Source: Rhizobium sp. BK399
Lineage (GTDB): Bacteria; Pseudomonadota; Alphaproteobacteria; Rhizobiales; Rhizobiaceae
Length of the DNA: 64,000 nucleotides
Assembly (NCBI RefSeq): GCF_014194695.1
Contig: NZ_JACIAH010000005.1
Location: 248,001 to 312,000, forward strand
Direction of reading: 5' to 3'
How positions within the stretch are numbered: the first letter of the stretch is position 1; the number at the start of each line of letters is the position of its first letter. Under the pieces are notes generated by a model. That model had not been told where the DNA came from, did not search any database, and saw nothing but the letters and a program-made list of their open reading frames with translations. The translations under genes were made by a program, and so were the position numbers. Positions 35,245 through 43,374 of the stretch are shown here, piece after piece.

Positions 35245-35649
35245 TCAGACCGCATCAAACTCGACCAGACTCTTCGGTGGCGGGATGTCCGTTCGACCAG
35301 CTCGCCGATCGGCGACATACTGGATCGCTTCCACGAGTTCCAAATCCAAAATCGGCTTCTGGATCACTCCCAGCGCCCCTGGCACTCCGCCTCGAAGCGC
35401 ACCTGGATCACTGGTCATGAAAAGCACCGTCACGTCGGCCTCCACCAATGTCCGCCCGACAATGGGTCCAGTAGGGCCATCCTCGAGATTCACGTCCACG
35501 AGCGCCATGTCCGCGTCGGTGGCAAGCATGAGTGCCTGATACATGTTGCTCGCGATCCCAACAGGACGATGTCCGAGTTCCTCTATCGTGTCCTGCAGGT
35601 TGAGCGCCACGAGCGGTTGGTCTTCGACGATTAGTACATTGAACGACAT
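35245..35649 (-). CDS. Single-domain response regulator (stress-associated)
   Basis: 134 aa, a receiver domain only. VLIVEDQP (acidic pocket), phospho-acceptor Asp in ALVDVNLEDG, Thr in LFMTSD and Lys in IQKPI are all present. The frame opens at 35772, but ATG 35649 (MSFNVL) begins the domain. A likely RpoE2-type promoter sits 34-59 bases upstream. Single-domain receivers under this promoter class can feed back on the PhyR/NepR cascade (SdrG-like); that role is inferred. No kinase gene is adjacent. Confidence 0.87.
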   Translation of the reverse strand: MSFNVLIVEDQPLVALNLQDTIEELGHRPVGIASNMYQALMLATDADMALVDVNLEDGPTGPIVGRTLVEADVTVLFMTSDPGALRGGVPGALGVIQKPILDLELVEAIQYVADRRAGRTDIPPPKSLVEFDAV

Positions 35650-35682
35650 GGTGTCTTCTCCGAACTGTCCTATCGAAGGATT

Positions 35683-35708
35683 AACCCTTGTCGCCCCAGG
35701 CTTGTTCC
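35683..35708 (-). promoter_or_regulatory. RpoE2/EcfG-type promoter of the response-regulator gene
   Basis: Minus strand: GGAAC (35708-35704), 17 bases, GGTT (35686-35683), within the 16-17 base spacing allowed. About 34 bases before the start codon. Confidence 0.55.
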
Positions 35709-35949
35709 AAGGGTTGTTGCTTACCGGAACGGAACGGCGGTTGGTTGTGTGAGGATGCGAGATGAAGCGCATGTCGGTAGTCTGGGATCGAATGGCATGA
35801 CATCTGAAAGCATGTCACCGGATAGATCTAAGAGCTGTTCAGCTACGGAATGCACGATGTCCCCTTCCCGCTGAAATCCGCTCGCGACGAGGTTAGTCAA
35901 GGAAGCGATAAATGTCGCCCGAGAGCGCGGCGCAGTTTGGCGACCCCCT
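35709..35949. other. Intergenic region without supported gene
   Basis: About 240 bases between the response-regulator promoter and the end of the epoxide hydrolase gene. No gene, terminator or repeat recognised. Confidence 0.4.
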
Positions 35950-37269
35950 TCAAGATCGCAGGCTAATAAATGCCGCCCTGATCTCCTGGCTGAACAGGTT
36001 GGGTTCTTCCCACGCCGCGAAATGACCTCCCCTGGAGGCTCGGTTGTAGTAGATCAGCTTCGGATACGCCCTGACCAGCCACTCCTTCGGCGGCCTGTAC
36101 ACCTCTCCGGGAAAGATGGTCACGCCAGCGGGCACCTGAATAGCTGTAAGCTTTGCGCCTGAGACCGTGTTCTCCCAATAGATTTTGCCGCTGGACGGCC
36201 CCGTGTTGGTCAGCCAGTACAAGGTGATATTGTCGAGGATCGCGTCCTTTGACAGCGCTTTTTCTGGCTCACCGCGGGTGAATACCCAGTCGGCGATCTT
36301 GTCGTATAACCAGGCAGCAAGCCCAACTGGCGAGTCGGCTATGCCGTAACCGACAGTCTCCGGACGGGTGTTCATGATGGCCGCGTACCCGAAGCCGTTG
36401 TTCAGGAAATCCCTTGCTTCGCCGAAGATCTTTTTCTCGTCGGTAGAGAGAGCAGCCGGCGCTGGAGCACCACTCTTCAATGCCTGGGCAGCGTCCGGTG
36501 GGAACGTTGTTGCCCGTTCGATGCGATTGACGTGAATGCCGAGGAGGCCCTCAGGAGCCTGGCGACCAAGCGCATCGGAGATAATTGCTCCCCAATCACC
36601 GCCTTGGGAGACGTAGCTGCTATAACCGAGACGCCTCATGAGCACGTCCCATGCGCCCGCGATGCGCTGCGGGTTCCATCCGGTCACGCTCGGCTTTTCC
36701 GAAAAACCGAAACCGGGGATGGACGGCAGCACGAGATGGAAGGCGTCTTCGGCCTTGCCGCCGTGCATAGTCGGATCGGTCAACGGTCCAATGACATTGA
36801 GGAGTTCGAAAACCGAACCTGGCCAGCCATGTGTCATGATCAACGGCAAAGCGTTCTGATGCTTGGACCGAACGTGAATGAAATGGATATCAAGCCCGTC
36901 GATTTCAGTCAGAAATTGCGGGAATGCGTTCAACCTAGTCTCGGCGTCCCGCCAATCGTAATCGGTCTGCCAATATTCGACGAGTTCCCACAGTCTGGTC
37001 GGCGGAACGCCCTGGGAGCGGTCGGTGACAGTTTGCCCGTCCGGCCAGCGCGTTGCCGCAAGCCGCCGCCGCAAATCGAGTAGCGCAGATTCCGGAACCT
37101 CAGCCTTGAACGGTCGTATTTCACCTGTGGAACCTGCTTTGGCCATTCTGGGCTCCGTCGCATTGGCAAACGACGGTAAAATCGCAGTGGACAGAGCGGC
37201 AGCCGTTCCCGCAAACAAGAGAGCGCGGCGAGACAGATCCGTGGCAGCGGTTTTTGCGATCAGGGTCAT
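35950..37269 (-). CDS. Exported epoxide hydrolase family protein (EHN type)
   Basis: 439 aa. Tat-like signal (SRRALLFAGTAAALS, cleavage near SFANA), EHN domain (RPFKAEVPESALLDLRRRLA), then an alpha/beta hydrolase core with HGWPGS (oxyanion) and nucleophile Asp in QGGDWGA; the C-terminal His is in RGGHFAAWEEP. It is very similar to the protein encoded at 48788. It follows a small exported cupin gene (23-base gap). Substrate unknown; a role against reactive epoxides is plausible. Confidence 0.9.
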   Translation of the reverse strand: MTLIAKTAATDLSRRALLFAGTAAALSTAILPSFANATEPRMAKAGSTGEIRPFKAEVPESALLDLRRRLAATRWPDGQTVTDRSQGVPPTRLWELVEYWQTDYDWRDAETRLNAFPQFLTEIDGLDIHFIHVRSKHQNALPLIMTHGWPGSVFELLNVIGPLTDPTMHGGKAEDAFHLVLPSIPGFGFSEKPSVTGWNPQRIAGAWDVLMRRLGYSSYVSQGGDWGAIISDALGRQAPEGLLGIHVNRIERATTFPPDAAQALKSGAPAPAALSTDEKKIFGEARDFLNNGFGYAAIMNTRPETVGYGIADSPVGLAAWLYDKIADWVFTRGEPEKALSKDAILDNITLYWLTNTGPSSGKIYWENTVSGAKLTAIQVPAGVTIFPGEVYRPPKEWLVRAYPKLIYYNRASRGGHFAAWEEPNLFSQEIRAAFISLRS

Positions 37270-37292
37270 GACATTTCCTCCCTTCTGGTGAA

Positions 37293-37688
37293 TTACTTCA
37301 CAGGTTCAACGAGCTTAGCATTCCGGCTGACGATGTAAGTCGCCAGCTCCGACGCCTTGCCATCCCCCACGTTTCGAGCGGAATGGGCAACACCATCCGG
37401 GATGAACAGGGATTGCCCCGCCTTCAGTGTAACGGCTTCCCTTCCCTCAAGCTTGTACTCGAGTGTTCCCTGAAGAACGTAGGCCACCTCCTCGCCAGGG
37501 TGCCGGTGGTTTACCGCGAATGCGCCTGGATCAAAGTCGACCCGCACCTGCACGGCTTCCTTGCCGGAAATGCTGATGTCCTCCTTTACCAAGTCCGTCC
37601 GTCGAATTTCAGGCTGATCGGCTCTTGCAATCTGGAAGGCGAAAGCGGCGATAACCAGAGCCGCGGAAACGATACGTCGTGCGTTCAT
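37293..37688 (-). CDS. Exported cupin protein
   Basis: 131 aa. The true start is ATG 37688, with AAGGAG upstream; it opens a signal peptide (cleavage near FQIARADQ). The cupin core has NHRHPGEEVAYVLQGTLEY and LFIPDGVAHSARNVGDG. It is the first gene of a unit with the epoxide hydrolase. Two palindromes in the divergent region suggest control by the nearby MarR regulator. Confidence 0.87.
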   Translation of the reverse strand: MNARRIVSAALVIAAFAFQIARADQPEIRRTDLVKEDISISGKEAVQVRVDFDPGAFAVNHRHPGEEVAYVLQGTLEYKLEGREAVTLKAGQSLFIPDGVAHSARNVGDGKASELATYIVSRNAKLVEPVK

Positions 37689-37817
37689 TGGATTGCTCCT
37701 TGGTTGATAATGAGCTCGTGCGACTGCACCGTGCTTGCAACCCAAAATCAGGCCATTCGGTATCCGGTTTGTTTTTCGAGGCGACTGAAATGTAACGAAG
37801 CGTCGTCCGGCGCACGT

Positions 37818-37832
37818 TTGGATACAATCCAA
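37818..37832. promoter_or_regulatory. Palindrome in cupin upstream region
   Basis: TTGGAT, three bases, ATCCAA. It lies 130 bases upstream of the cupin start. Candidate operator of unknown owner. Confidence 0.35.
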
Positions 37833-37872
37833 TACAAAATCGTCCGCTGCGGAGGTTCCTGCGATGTTGATA

Positions 37873-37894
37873 TTATGTTGCATATGCATCATAA
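37873..37894. promoter_or_regulatory. Probable MarR operator, first copy
   Basis: A 22-bp near-perfect palindrome (20 of 22 positions symmetric), TTATGTTGCAT followed by ATGCATCATAA. Its outer bases match the palindrome beside the marR gene at 38625-38646 (TATGT...ACATA or CATAA with GC/GCA near the centre). It lies between the cupin operon and the small exported protein gene. Confidence 0.55.
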
Positions 37895-37947
37895 CGGACG
37901 CATCGAAATTGGCCTGGCGTCCACCCCATACCATAAGGAGCCTTGAG

Positions 37948-38112
37948 ATGCTGAAACGCTCTATACCACTCTTTTTCTCGGTCGCGCTCACCGCTACCGT
38001 CGGAGCCGGCGCTGCTTCCGCGGACAACCCCACCGAGATCGGTTACATTGACCTAACCCCCGATATCACGCTTCGCCGCATGGTCGTGGCGGAAATCCAC
38101 GCCGCGAATTAG
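37948..38112 (+). CDS. Small exported protein (54 aa), possibly a truncated cupin N-terminus
   Basis: ATG 37948 has AAGGAG eight bases upstream. A clear signal peptide (KRSIPLFFSVALTATVGAG, cleavage near AASAD) leaves a mature part of about 28 residues, DNPTEIGYIDLTPDITLRRM and a short end. The mature part resembles the beginning of exported cupins (the strand before the first metal motif), so the gene may be a 5' remnant stopped by TAG. It could also be a genuine short periplasmic peptide. Divergent from the cupin operon and next to a MarR-type operator. Confidence 0.5.
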   Translation: MLKRSIPLFFSVALTATVGAGAASADNPTEIGYIDLTPDITLRRMVVAEIHAAN

Positions 38113-38131
38113 AGCGCAGCCACAAGCGGCC

Positions 38132-38593
38132 TTATGTCGGTTCGTCCTCCCTTGGAAGGTTTTCGGCTATGTCAATGATTGCTTCTGCACCATTGTTGCC
38201 AACAAGAGCGGTTGCTTTGCGCTGCGCCTCGCGCCAAGCGGGAGCCGCCTCGCTGAGAAGCTTCTTCCCGGCAGAGGAAATGACGACCGGACGGCTGCGG
38301 CCGCCCTTAGTCGGAAGCTCCTCGATCCAGCCTTCCTTGAGGAGCGGTGCGAGGCTGCGCGTCAACGTCGTCCGGTCTTGGAAATTTGCACGGCCGATTT
38401 CCGAGCGGCTGGCACCTCCCAGTTTTGCAATCATGATGAGCATGGAGAACTGGGATGCGGTCAGGCCATGGTTCCGCAGTTCCTGGTCATAGATGTTTGT
38501 TACCACCCTGGAGATGCGCCTGGCCCTGGTCATCAGGCATCCGGATACGACTTCGCCAACGATATACGACTCGGGATCAATTCGATCATCCAT
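38132..38593 (-). CDS. MarR-family transcriptional regulator
   Basis: 153 aa. The winged helix region has LTASQFSMLIMIAKLGGASR, IGRANFQDRTTLTRSLAPL and KEGWIEELPTKGGRSRPVVI. One Cys (residue 19) lies near the N-terminus; it could be redox-active but this is speculative. Two related 22-bp palindromes, one 30 bases upstream of its start and one before the cupin unit, are its likely operators. It is flanked by electrophile-stress genes. Confidence 0.9.
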   Translation of the reverse strand: MDDRIDPESYIVGEVVSGCLMTRARRISRVVTNIYDQELRNHGLTASQFSMLIMIAKLGGASRSEIGRANFQDRTTLTRSLAPLLKEGWIEELPTKGGRSRPVVISSAGKKLLSEAAPAWREAQRKATALVGNNGAEAIIDIAENLPREDEPT

Positions 38594-38624
38594 CGTTCAA
38601 CCTCCACAAACTCGAGAGGTAACT

Positions 38625-38646
38625 TATGTAGTGTATACGCAACATA
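38625..38646. promoter_or_regulatory. Probable MarR operator, second copy
   Basis: TATGTAGTGTA followed by TACGCAACATA: 18 of 22 positions are symmetric around the central GTATAC. It lies 31-53 bases upstream of marR and about 145 bases before the VOC gene. Confidence 0.6.
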
Positions 38647-38790
38647 TCTTCAACCTGAGCATGGATGCTGGACCCTCCAAGGCAGACAAAAATGACCTGG
38701 TCTCTTCCGGTTCGGAGGACCGTCGATGCCTTGGAGCCATCGGCCGCAAAAGATGCAGCCATTCGACCAAGAGTGAAAGGAAGAACTGAA

Positions 38791-39231
38791 ATGAACGACA
38801 CTGCAAAGAGTAAAACGGCCGTCGAAACGGACAGAGTGCGCGGCTTGCCAAGCCATTCGACCGTTGGCACAAACGATCTGGAAACCGCTTCTTCATTCTA
38901 CGACAAACTGCTTTCCGTGTTCGGCATCGGGCGCGTTCTGGTCCAGCCTGGTCGTGCCGTCTATTACGGCCACAGGACCCTTGAGTTCGGCGTCATCAAG
39001 CCGTTTGACGGACAACCAGCGACTGTCGGCAACGGTGGCATGGTGGCTTTCGAGGCCCGTTCCCGCGCCCAGGTTGAGGAAGTCCACGCGGCAGCCTTGG
39101 CACTCGGTGGCCAAGACGAAGGTGCTCCCGGTCCGCGAGGCGAGAATGGCGCCGACCCTTACTGTGCCTATTTCCGTGATCCTGAGGGCAATAAGTTTCT
39201 CGTCTACCGCGCAGGACCGGACGAGCTCTGA
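38791..39231 (+). CDS. VOC (glyoxalase/bleomycin-resistance-fold) family protein
   Basis: 146 aa from ATG 38791 (GAAAGGAAG upstream). A single VOC module pair: STVGTNDLETASSFYDKLLS at the start and DPYCAYFRDPEGNKFLVYR at the end. The first metal ligand position is a Ser or His in PSHSTVG, and the last acidic ligand would lie near DPEGNK. Such proteins act on thiol adducts, dioxygenase substrates or antibiotics; no specific role can be given. Divergent to marR. Confidence 0.85.
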   Translation: MNDTAKSKTAVETDRVRGLPSHSTVGTNDLETASSFYDKLLSVFGIGRVLVQPGRAVYYGHRTLEFGVIKPFDGQPATVGNGGMVAFEARSRAQVEEVHAAALALGGQDEGAPGPRGENGADPYCAYFRDPEGNKFLVYRAGPDEL

Positions 39232-39244
39232 TTGCTGGCACGAC

Positions 39245-39269
39245 GGGAGGCGTAGGGGTTACGCCTCCC
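39245..39269 (+). terminator. Strong hairpin after the VOC gene
   Basis: GGGAGGCGTA (39245-39254), five bases, TACGCCTCCC (39260-39269): a perfect 10-bp stem, 14 bases after the stop codon. The following sequence has no T-run, so termination would be inefficient or factor-aided. Confidence 0.45.
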
Positions 39270-39343
39270 AGCAAAAGCGCAGCACCGAAGTTGTTGTGCA
39301 ACTCGTTTTCGTCGATAACTAATAAACGCCGGAGTAATTTGTC

Positions 39344-40561
39344 GTGGATCCTCTATCGCAAACGAATGGACCTCTGTTCGAGCCGCTTCCGCTGCCTTGC
39401 GGTTTGACACTGAACAATCGAATTGCGAAATCCGCGATGTCGGACTCCCTAGGGGACGGAACTGGCCATCCGACCGCTGCGCAGACGCGGCTATATCAAC
39501 GCTGGGCCGAAGGTGGGTTGGCCGTCTCGATAATCGGCGAAGTGCAGCTCACCTCCGGCTACGCCGAGAACCCTGGCAACCTGGTACTTAACGAAGCGTC
39601 GGACCTTGAACGGTTCCGGAAACTTGCCCTTCATGGCAGCGAAAACGGCACAAGCTTATGGCTACAGCTCGGCCACGCAGGAGCGCTTGCCTACGCACCG
39701 ACCAGCAAACCAAAGGGGCCGACTGCTTTCGACCTGCCGGGACTGCGCTGCGTGGAAATAACATCCGAGGAAATAGGTCAACTGCCATCACAATTTGCGG
39801 CCACAGCCCGGTTGGCGCAGGAGGCTGGTTTTGGAGGTGTGCAGATTCACGCGGCACATGGGTTTTTGCTCAGTCAGTTTCTTTCGCCTCTGTTTAACAA
39901 GCGGACGGACGGGTACGGGGGCGCGATCGCCAGCCGTATGCGGCTCTTGCTGGAAGCCATCGATGCAACCCGCGCCGCTGTCGGACCGAGCTTCCCGATT
40001 GCCGTTAAGCTCAATTCTTCTGACGAACTGGAGGGAGGATTCGACGAGGAAGACGCGCTCAAGGTCGTGGCGGCGTTGGACCGAACCTCGATCGACCTGA
40101 TCGACATCAGCGGTGGGACCTACTTTCCTGGAGCCAAGTCCGCTTCCGACAGGTCCGGACGTGGACCCTATTTCCTCGAATTCGCAAAACGTGCGCGCGC
40201 TATGATGACGAAGCCTCTTATGCTGACAGGAGGCTTCAAGACGCGCGCGCAGGCCGAAGACGCCGTGGCGAGCGGTGCAGTTGATATGGTCGGTCTCGCG
40301 CGTGCTCTCGTCCTCGAACCTTCGCTGCCCAATCTCTGGAAAGAACAAAAGAAATCGGAGCCAGCCTTTCCAAAGTTTTCGGATGCCCCGGAGGGTGGGG
40401 TTACAGCATGGTACACAATGCGGCTGGCTGAGATCGGCACCAACACGGAAACATCTGATTTCCTTGGCCTCGAACGGGCAATCCAGGCCTACAAAGCCCG
40501 CGACGAAGCGCGAACGGAACAGTGGTCGGCTCATTTCGAAAATGCAGCTAGAACAAGCTAA
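39344..40561 (+). CDS. NADH:flavin oxidoreductase, old yellow enzyme family
   Basis: 405 aa, starting with GTG 39344 (CGGAG upstream). An FMN-binding TIM barrel with LTLNNRIAKSAMSD, QLGHAG, QIHAAHGFLLSQFLSP (the substrate-binding HxxH pattern), NKRTDGYGG, ISGGTY and the phosphate-binding LTGGFKTRAQAEDAV. Members reduce activated C=C bonds in enones, nitro compounds and similar electrophiles. Convergent with tetR. Confidence 0.92.
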   Translation: MDPLSQTNGPLFEPLPLPCGLTLNNRIAKSAMSDSLGDGTGHPTAAQTRLYQRWAEGGLAVSIIGEVQLTSGYAENPGNLVLNEASDLERFRKLALHGSENGTSLWLQLGHAGALAYAPTSKPKGPTAFDLPGLRCVEITSEEIGQLPSQFAATARLAQEAGFGGVQIHAAHGFLLSQFLSPLFNKRTDGYGGAIASRMRLLLEAIDATRAAVGPSFPIAVKLNSSDELEGGFDEEDALKVVAALDRTSIDLIDISGGTYFPGAKSASDRSGRGPYFLEFAKRARAMMTKPLMLTGGFKTRAQAEDAVASGAVDMVGLARALVLEPSLPNLWKEQKKSEPAFPKFSDAPEGGVTAWYTMRLAEIGTNTETSDFLGLERAIQAYKARDEARTEQWSAHFENAARTS

Positions 40562-40635
40562 CCCGACTACATCGGGCTCACGCCGCCCCATCACCGACCA
40601 CCCGCTCTCGATGTGCCGCGGCTCCTGAGTACTGG

Positions 40636-41205
40636 CTAACAGCGCTCTATCGTCGCGGTAAGCGCCGTTGCCATCCGCTTCGCCTGGCGGGCAGGCTCCA
40701 CCGAGCGAGTAATTTGGGCTACGGCCGTTGCTCCTTCCTGGAGAAGGTTGATTTCGTCCGCCACACGCCGAGGGTCACGGAATCGCGCCGCGTGAGCGAG
40801 CTCCTCGAAGTATGCGAGTGACAGACGCTTGTGCATCTCCGCAGCTCGAAACACGGGATCGGCGATGTCCTTGTGTTCTCCCGCAGCAGCCATAAAGCCG
40901 CAACCTCTAAACTCTTTGTCCTTGAACCATTGTTCCAGAAAGTCGAACGTCGACAGAATTCGCTCGACGGGATCCTTTGCGCACGTTTCCACGAACTCGC
41001 GCATCTCACGACGATCTGCTTCGTCGCGCCGCTCCAGTGCCGCGACGATCAGCTCCTCCTTTGTTTCGAAGTGCCGGTAAAGGGTGGTTTTAGCGACGCC
41101 GCTTTCCGAGACAATCAAGTCGATGCCAGTCGCGTGGTATCCATACTCATTGAAAAGCCGCAGAGCGGTCTCCAGCAAATGGTTCTTGATCTCCGACCGC
41201 CGCAT
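40636..41205 (-). CDS. TetR-family transcriptional regulator
   Basis: 189 aa from ATG 41205, which has AAGGTAGGG upstream (a GTG five codons earlier is in frame but less good). HTH: ALRLFNEYGYHATGIDLI and SGVAKTTLYRHFETKEELI. The C-terminal domain holds one or two Cys, including ETCAKDP. It is divergent from the DUF417 gene with a perfect palindrome between them, so it probably represses that gene and itself. Confidence 0.92.
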   Translation of the reverse strand: MRRSEIKNHLLETALRLFNEYGYHATGIDLIVSESGVAKTTLYRHFETKEELIVAALERRDEADRREMREFVETCAKDPVERILSTFDFLEQWFKDKEFRGCGFMAAAGEHKDIADPVFRAAEMHKRLSLAYFEELAHAARFRDPRRVADEINLLQEGATAVAQITRSVEPARQAKRMATALTATIERC

Positions 41206-41346
41206 TGCCCTACCTTTCACAACTGATCTGTATCGTTAAATAGTCGTTCGTGGAAGCCGACGCAATACCGTTGCGGCGTTCCAGGCGCCGGCCTAGTCGC
41301 GGATTCGTGATTCGCTACCGAAACAGATCGGTAGTATTTGTCTCCG

Positions 41347-41368
41347 AACGATACAAATCGGTATCGTT
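41347..41368. promoter_or_regulatory. TetR operator: perfect inverted repeat
   Basis: AACGATAC (41347-41354), six bases, GTATCGTT (41361-41368), perfectly complementary arms. A half-site GTATCGTT recurs at 41230-41237, close to the tetR start, preceded by GATCT (compare AATCG before the first copy). Confidence 0.7.
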
Positions 41369-41421
41369 AAACTCGAGCGAGACGAAAGCTCGGCGCTATC
41401 ATCAGCCAATGGGAGAAGAAA

Positions 41422-41949
41422 ATGACCGAAATTATTCAACACATCGGCATTCAGCCGAAATCGAAGCGCATCGAAAGCATCCAGCATTTAGCAGAGACTT
41501 ACGCGCGTACGGCAACGACAGCTGGCCTTTATGTAGCGATCACTGTCATATACGCTTGGTTCGGCGGCATGAAATTCACCGCCTACGAGGCGCAAGGCCT
41601 TGTGGATCTGGTCAGCAACAACCCGCTGGTAAGCTGGATGTACTCAATCCTGAGTGTGCGAGGTTTTTCGAGCTTCCTCGGCATACTCGAAATCAGCATT
41701 GGAGCACTTATAGCCGCGAGGCCTGTCAGCCCGGTTTACTCGCTGGTTGGAGGCGTGCTGTCATCTGGCCTGTTCGTCACCACGATCAGTTTCATGATTA
41801 CAACCCCAGGCGTGGTCGTCCCGGAACTCGGGTTCCCCGCGATCTCGGTCGCGCCAGGCCAGTTCCTTCTCAAGGACGTCGGTCTTCTAGCACTGTCGCT
41901 CTGGATTGCGATGGATTCCCTTATCGCAATCCGGTTCACGCGAACCTGA
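41422..41949 (+). CDS. DUF417 family membrane protein (RclC/YkgB-like)
   Basis: 175 aa with four hydrophobic segments. Family patterns: VAITVIYAWFGGMKFTAYEAQGL begins the first half, and SNNPLVSWMY and LLALSLWIAMDSL are present. E. coli RclC belongs to a reactive-chlorine response. The divergent TetR regulator and palindrome suggest induction by an electrophile or oxidant, which is inferred. Confidence 0.87.
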   Translation: MTEIIQHIGIQPKSKRIESIQHLAETYARTATTAGLYVAITVIYAWFGGMKFTAYEAQGLVDLVSNNPLVSWMYSILSVRGFSSFLGILEISIGALIAARPVSPVYSLVGGVLSSGLFVTTISFMITTPGVVVPELGFPAISVAPGQFLLKDVGLLALSLWIAMDSLIAIRFTRT

Positions 41950-42080
41950 GGGCCAACGAGCTTTGAATACCAGCCTTTAAAGCGAGCGCCCTCTTCGGGG
42001 CGTCGCCATTCAATAAACTTGAAATGCGCGCCATTGTGCCACCGCGATCTTCTTCACTGATGGTATGGAGGATTGGTACC

Positions 42081-42346
42081 GTGAACGAATTGTCCCACGG
42101 CATTGGCGCGCTCTTTGAGACGTGGGCGATTTTCGGATTGATTGGAGCGCTGGGCTTCCTCCTCGGGTTCGCGATGAACCACGGATCGATCTGCACCTTC
42201 ATCGCTGCGACCGAACTGGTGTCACAACGCAGGCCCGCACGATTTCTCGCTCTGGCCGAATGCGCCAAGATCGCCTACGTCGTCTCTCGACACACTGCCC
42301 ACATGCATGGCGGATGGCCTCCATTGGCTCGGGGCACTCCTCGCGC
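42081..42346 (+). pseudogene. 5' fragment of a YeeE/YedE-type transporter gene
   Basis: GTG 42081 has GGAGG-like sequence ten bases upstream. The frame reads ELSHGIGALFETWAIFGLIG, GFLLGFAMNHGSICTFIA and RRPARFLALAECA, the start of a YeeE/YedE sulfur-compound transporter. After about 65 residues (near 42275) the similarity stops. The following 75 bases fit a different frame (GLHWLGALLALTL), and the next gene begins from the other strand. About 80 per cent of a normal gene is missing. Confidence 0.75.
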
Positions 42347-43309
42347 TCACGTTGGATCGACTACGAGCACGATCTTGCCTTTGGGTCGAGGGAGTTGGCC
42401 TTCAAGCATAAGATGGGCATCCCGTGCTTGCTCGAATGGAACTTTAACGCCGACGTTTACCTCGAGGGCGTTTTCGTCAATGAGGGTAGAGATCCGCCGG
42501 AGGCTCTCGGTGGAAACATCGACCAGAAAGAACCTCGCTGTCACACCATGTCGTTCCGCGAGAGCCTGGTCCGGCATGGACACGGCCGAAATCAATGCTC
42601 CACTGCGTTTCAGCACATTGAACGACCGCGTTTGGGATTCTCCGCCCACAAAATCCATCACGGCATCTACATCGTGGACCTCCTCCTCGAAGCGTGTTGC
42701 CGTGTAGTCGATTACGCGCCCTGCTCCCAATGAGCGAACCCGCTCGATGTCCTCCGACGAAGCTGTGCAGATCGAGTTCAGTCCAGCGTGTTTGGCGAAC
42801 TGGACGGCAAAGGCTCCGACGTTTCCCCCCGCCCCATGGATCAATACCGTCTGACCTTGCACCAGACCGGCTTGGTCGAACAACGCTTGCCACGCCGTAA
42901 CAGCGATAACTGGCAGCGACGCTGCAGCCACGTGGGCGATCGATGCCGGCTTCTTGTCAAGCATGGAGGCTTTGGCGACCGCATATTGCGCATACCCGCC
43001 GCAGAACCGCTTGTTCGTCGCGCCGTAGACCTGATCGCCGATTTGCAAGTGATCGACGCCGCGTCCGACGGCGACGATCGCCCCGGATATATCGGAGCCA
43101 AGAATGAGAGGGAGGGGCTGGGGAAGCGCACTGTTGCCAGAGCGAATCCATCCGTCCCATGGTCCGACGCCCGCAGCATATACCCTCACGATCACCTCGT
43201 CCGTTTCGGGCGTGGACACCTCCACTTCTTCCAGCTTCATCACATCGGGCGTGCCGAATTCGTGAATGCGCCATACTTCTCCCGAAAAGCGCTGCGGGCC
43301 ATCTGACAT
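42347..43309 (-). CDS. Quinone oxidoreductase-like MDR protein (NADP-dependent)
   Basis: 320 aa medium-chain dehydrogenase/reductase without zinc-binding Cys clusters. GroES-like N-domain with AAGVGPWDGWIRSG and LGSDISGAIVAVG; Rossmann motif HGAGGNVGAFAVQFAKHAG; C-terminal GKIVLVVDPT. Reduces quinones or enones with NADPH. It is 65 bases downstream of a cupin gene on the same strand, likely one operon. Confidence 0.9.
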   Translation of the reverse strand: MSDGPQRFSGEVWRIHEFGTPDVMKLEEVEVSTPETDEVIVRVYAAGVGPWDGWIRSGNSALPQPLPLILGSDISGAIVAVGRGVDHLQIGDQVYGATNKRFCGGYAQYAVAKASMLDKKPASIAHVAAASLPVIAVTAWQALFDQAGLVQGQTVLIHGAGGNVGAFAVQFAKHAGLNSICTASSEDIERVRSLGAGRVIDYTATRFEEEVHDVDAVMDFVGGESQTRSFNVLKRSGALISAVSMPDQALAERHGVTARFFLVDVSTESLRRISTLIDENALEVNVGVKVPFEQARDAHLMLEGQLPRPKGKIVLVVDPT

Positions 43310-43374
43310 CTGGGCTGTCCTCCGGTTGCGGGTCGCTATGCGTAAAGCGTCGACTTCCTACTGCGATCCGGACC

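Noticed and set aside
37854..37858. Minus-strand GGAAC before the cupin gene as an RpoE2 promoter
   Set aside because: The sequence 16-17 bases downstream is TTTG/TTGT, not (C/G)GTT.
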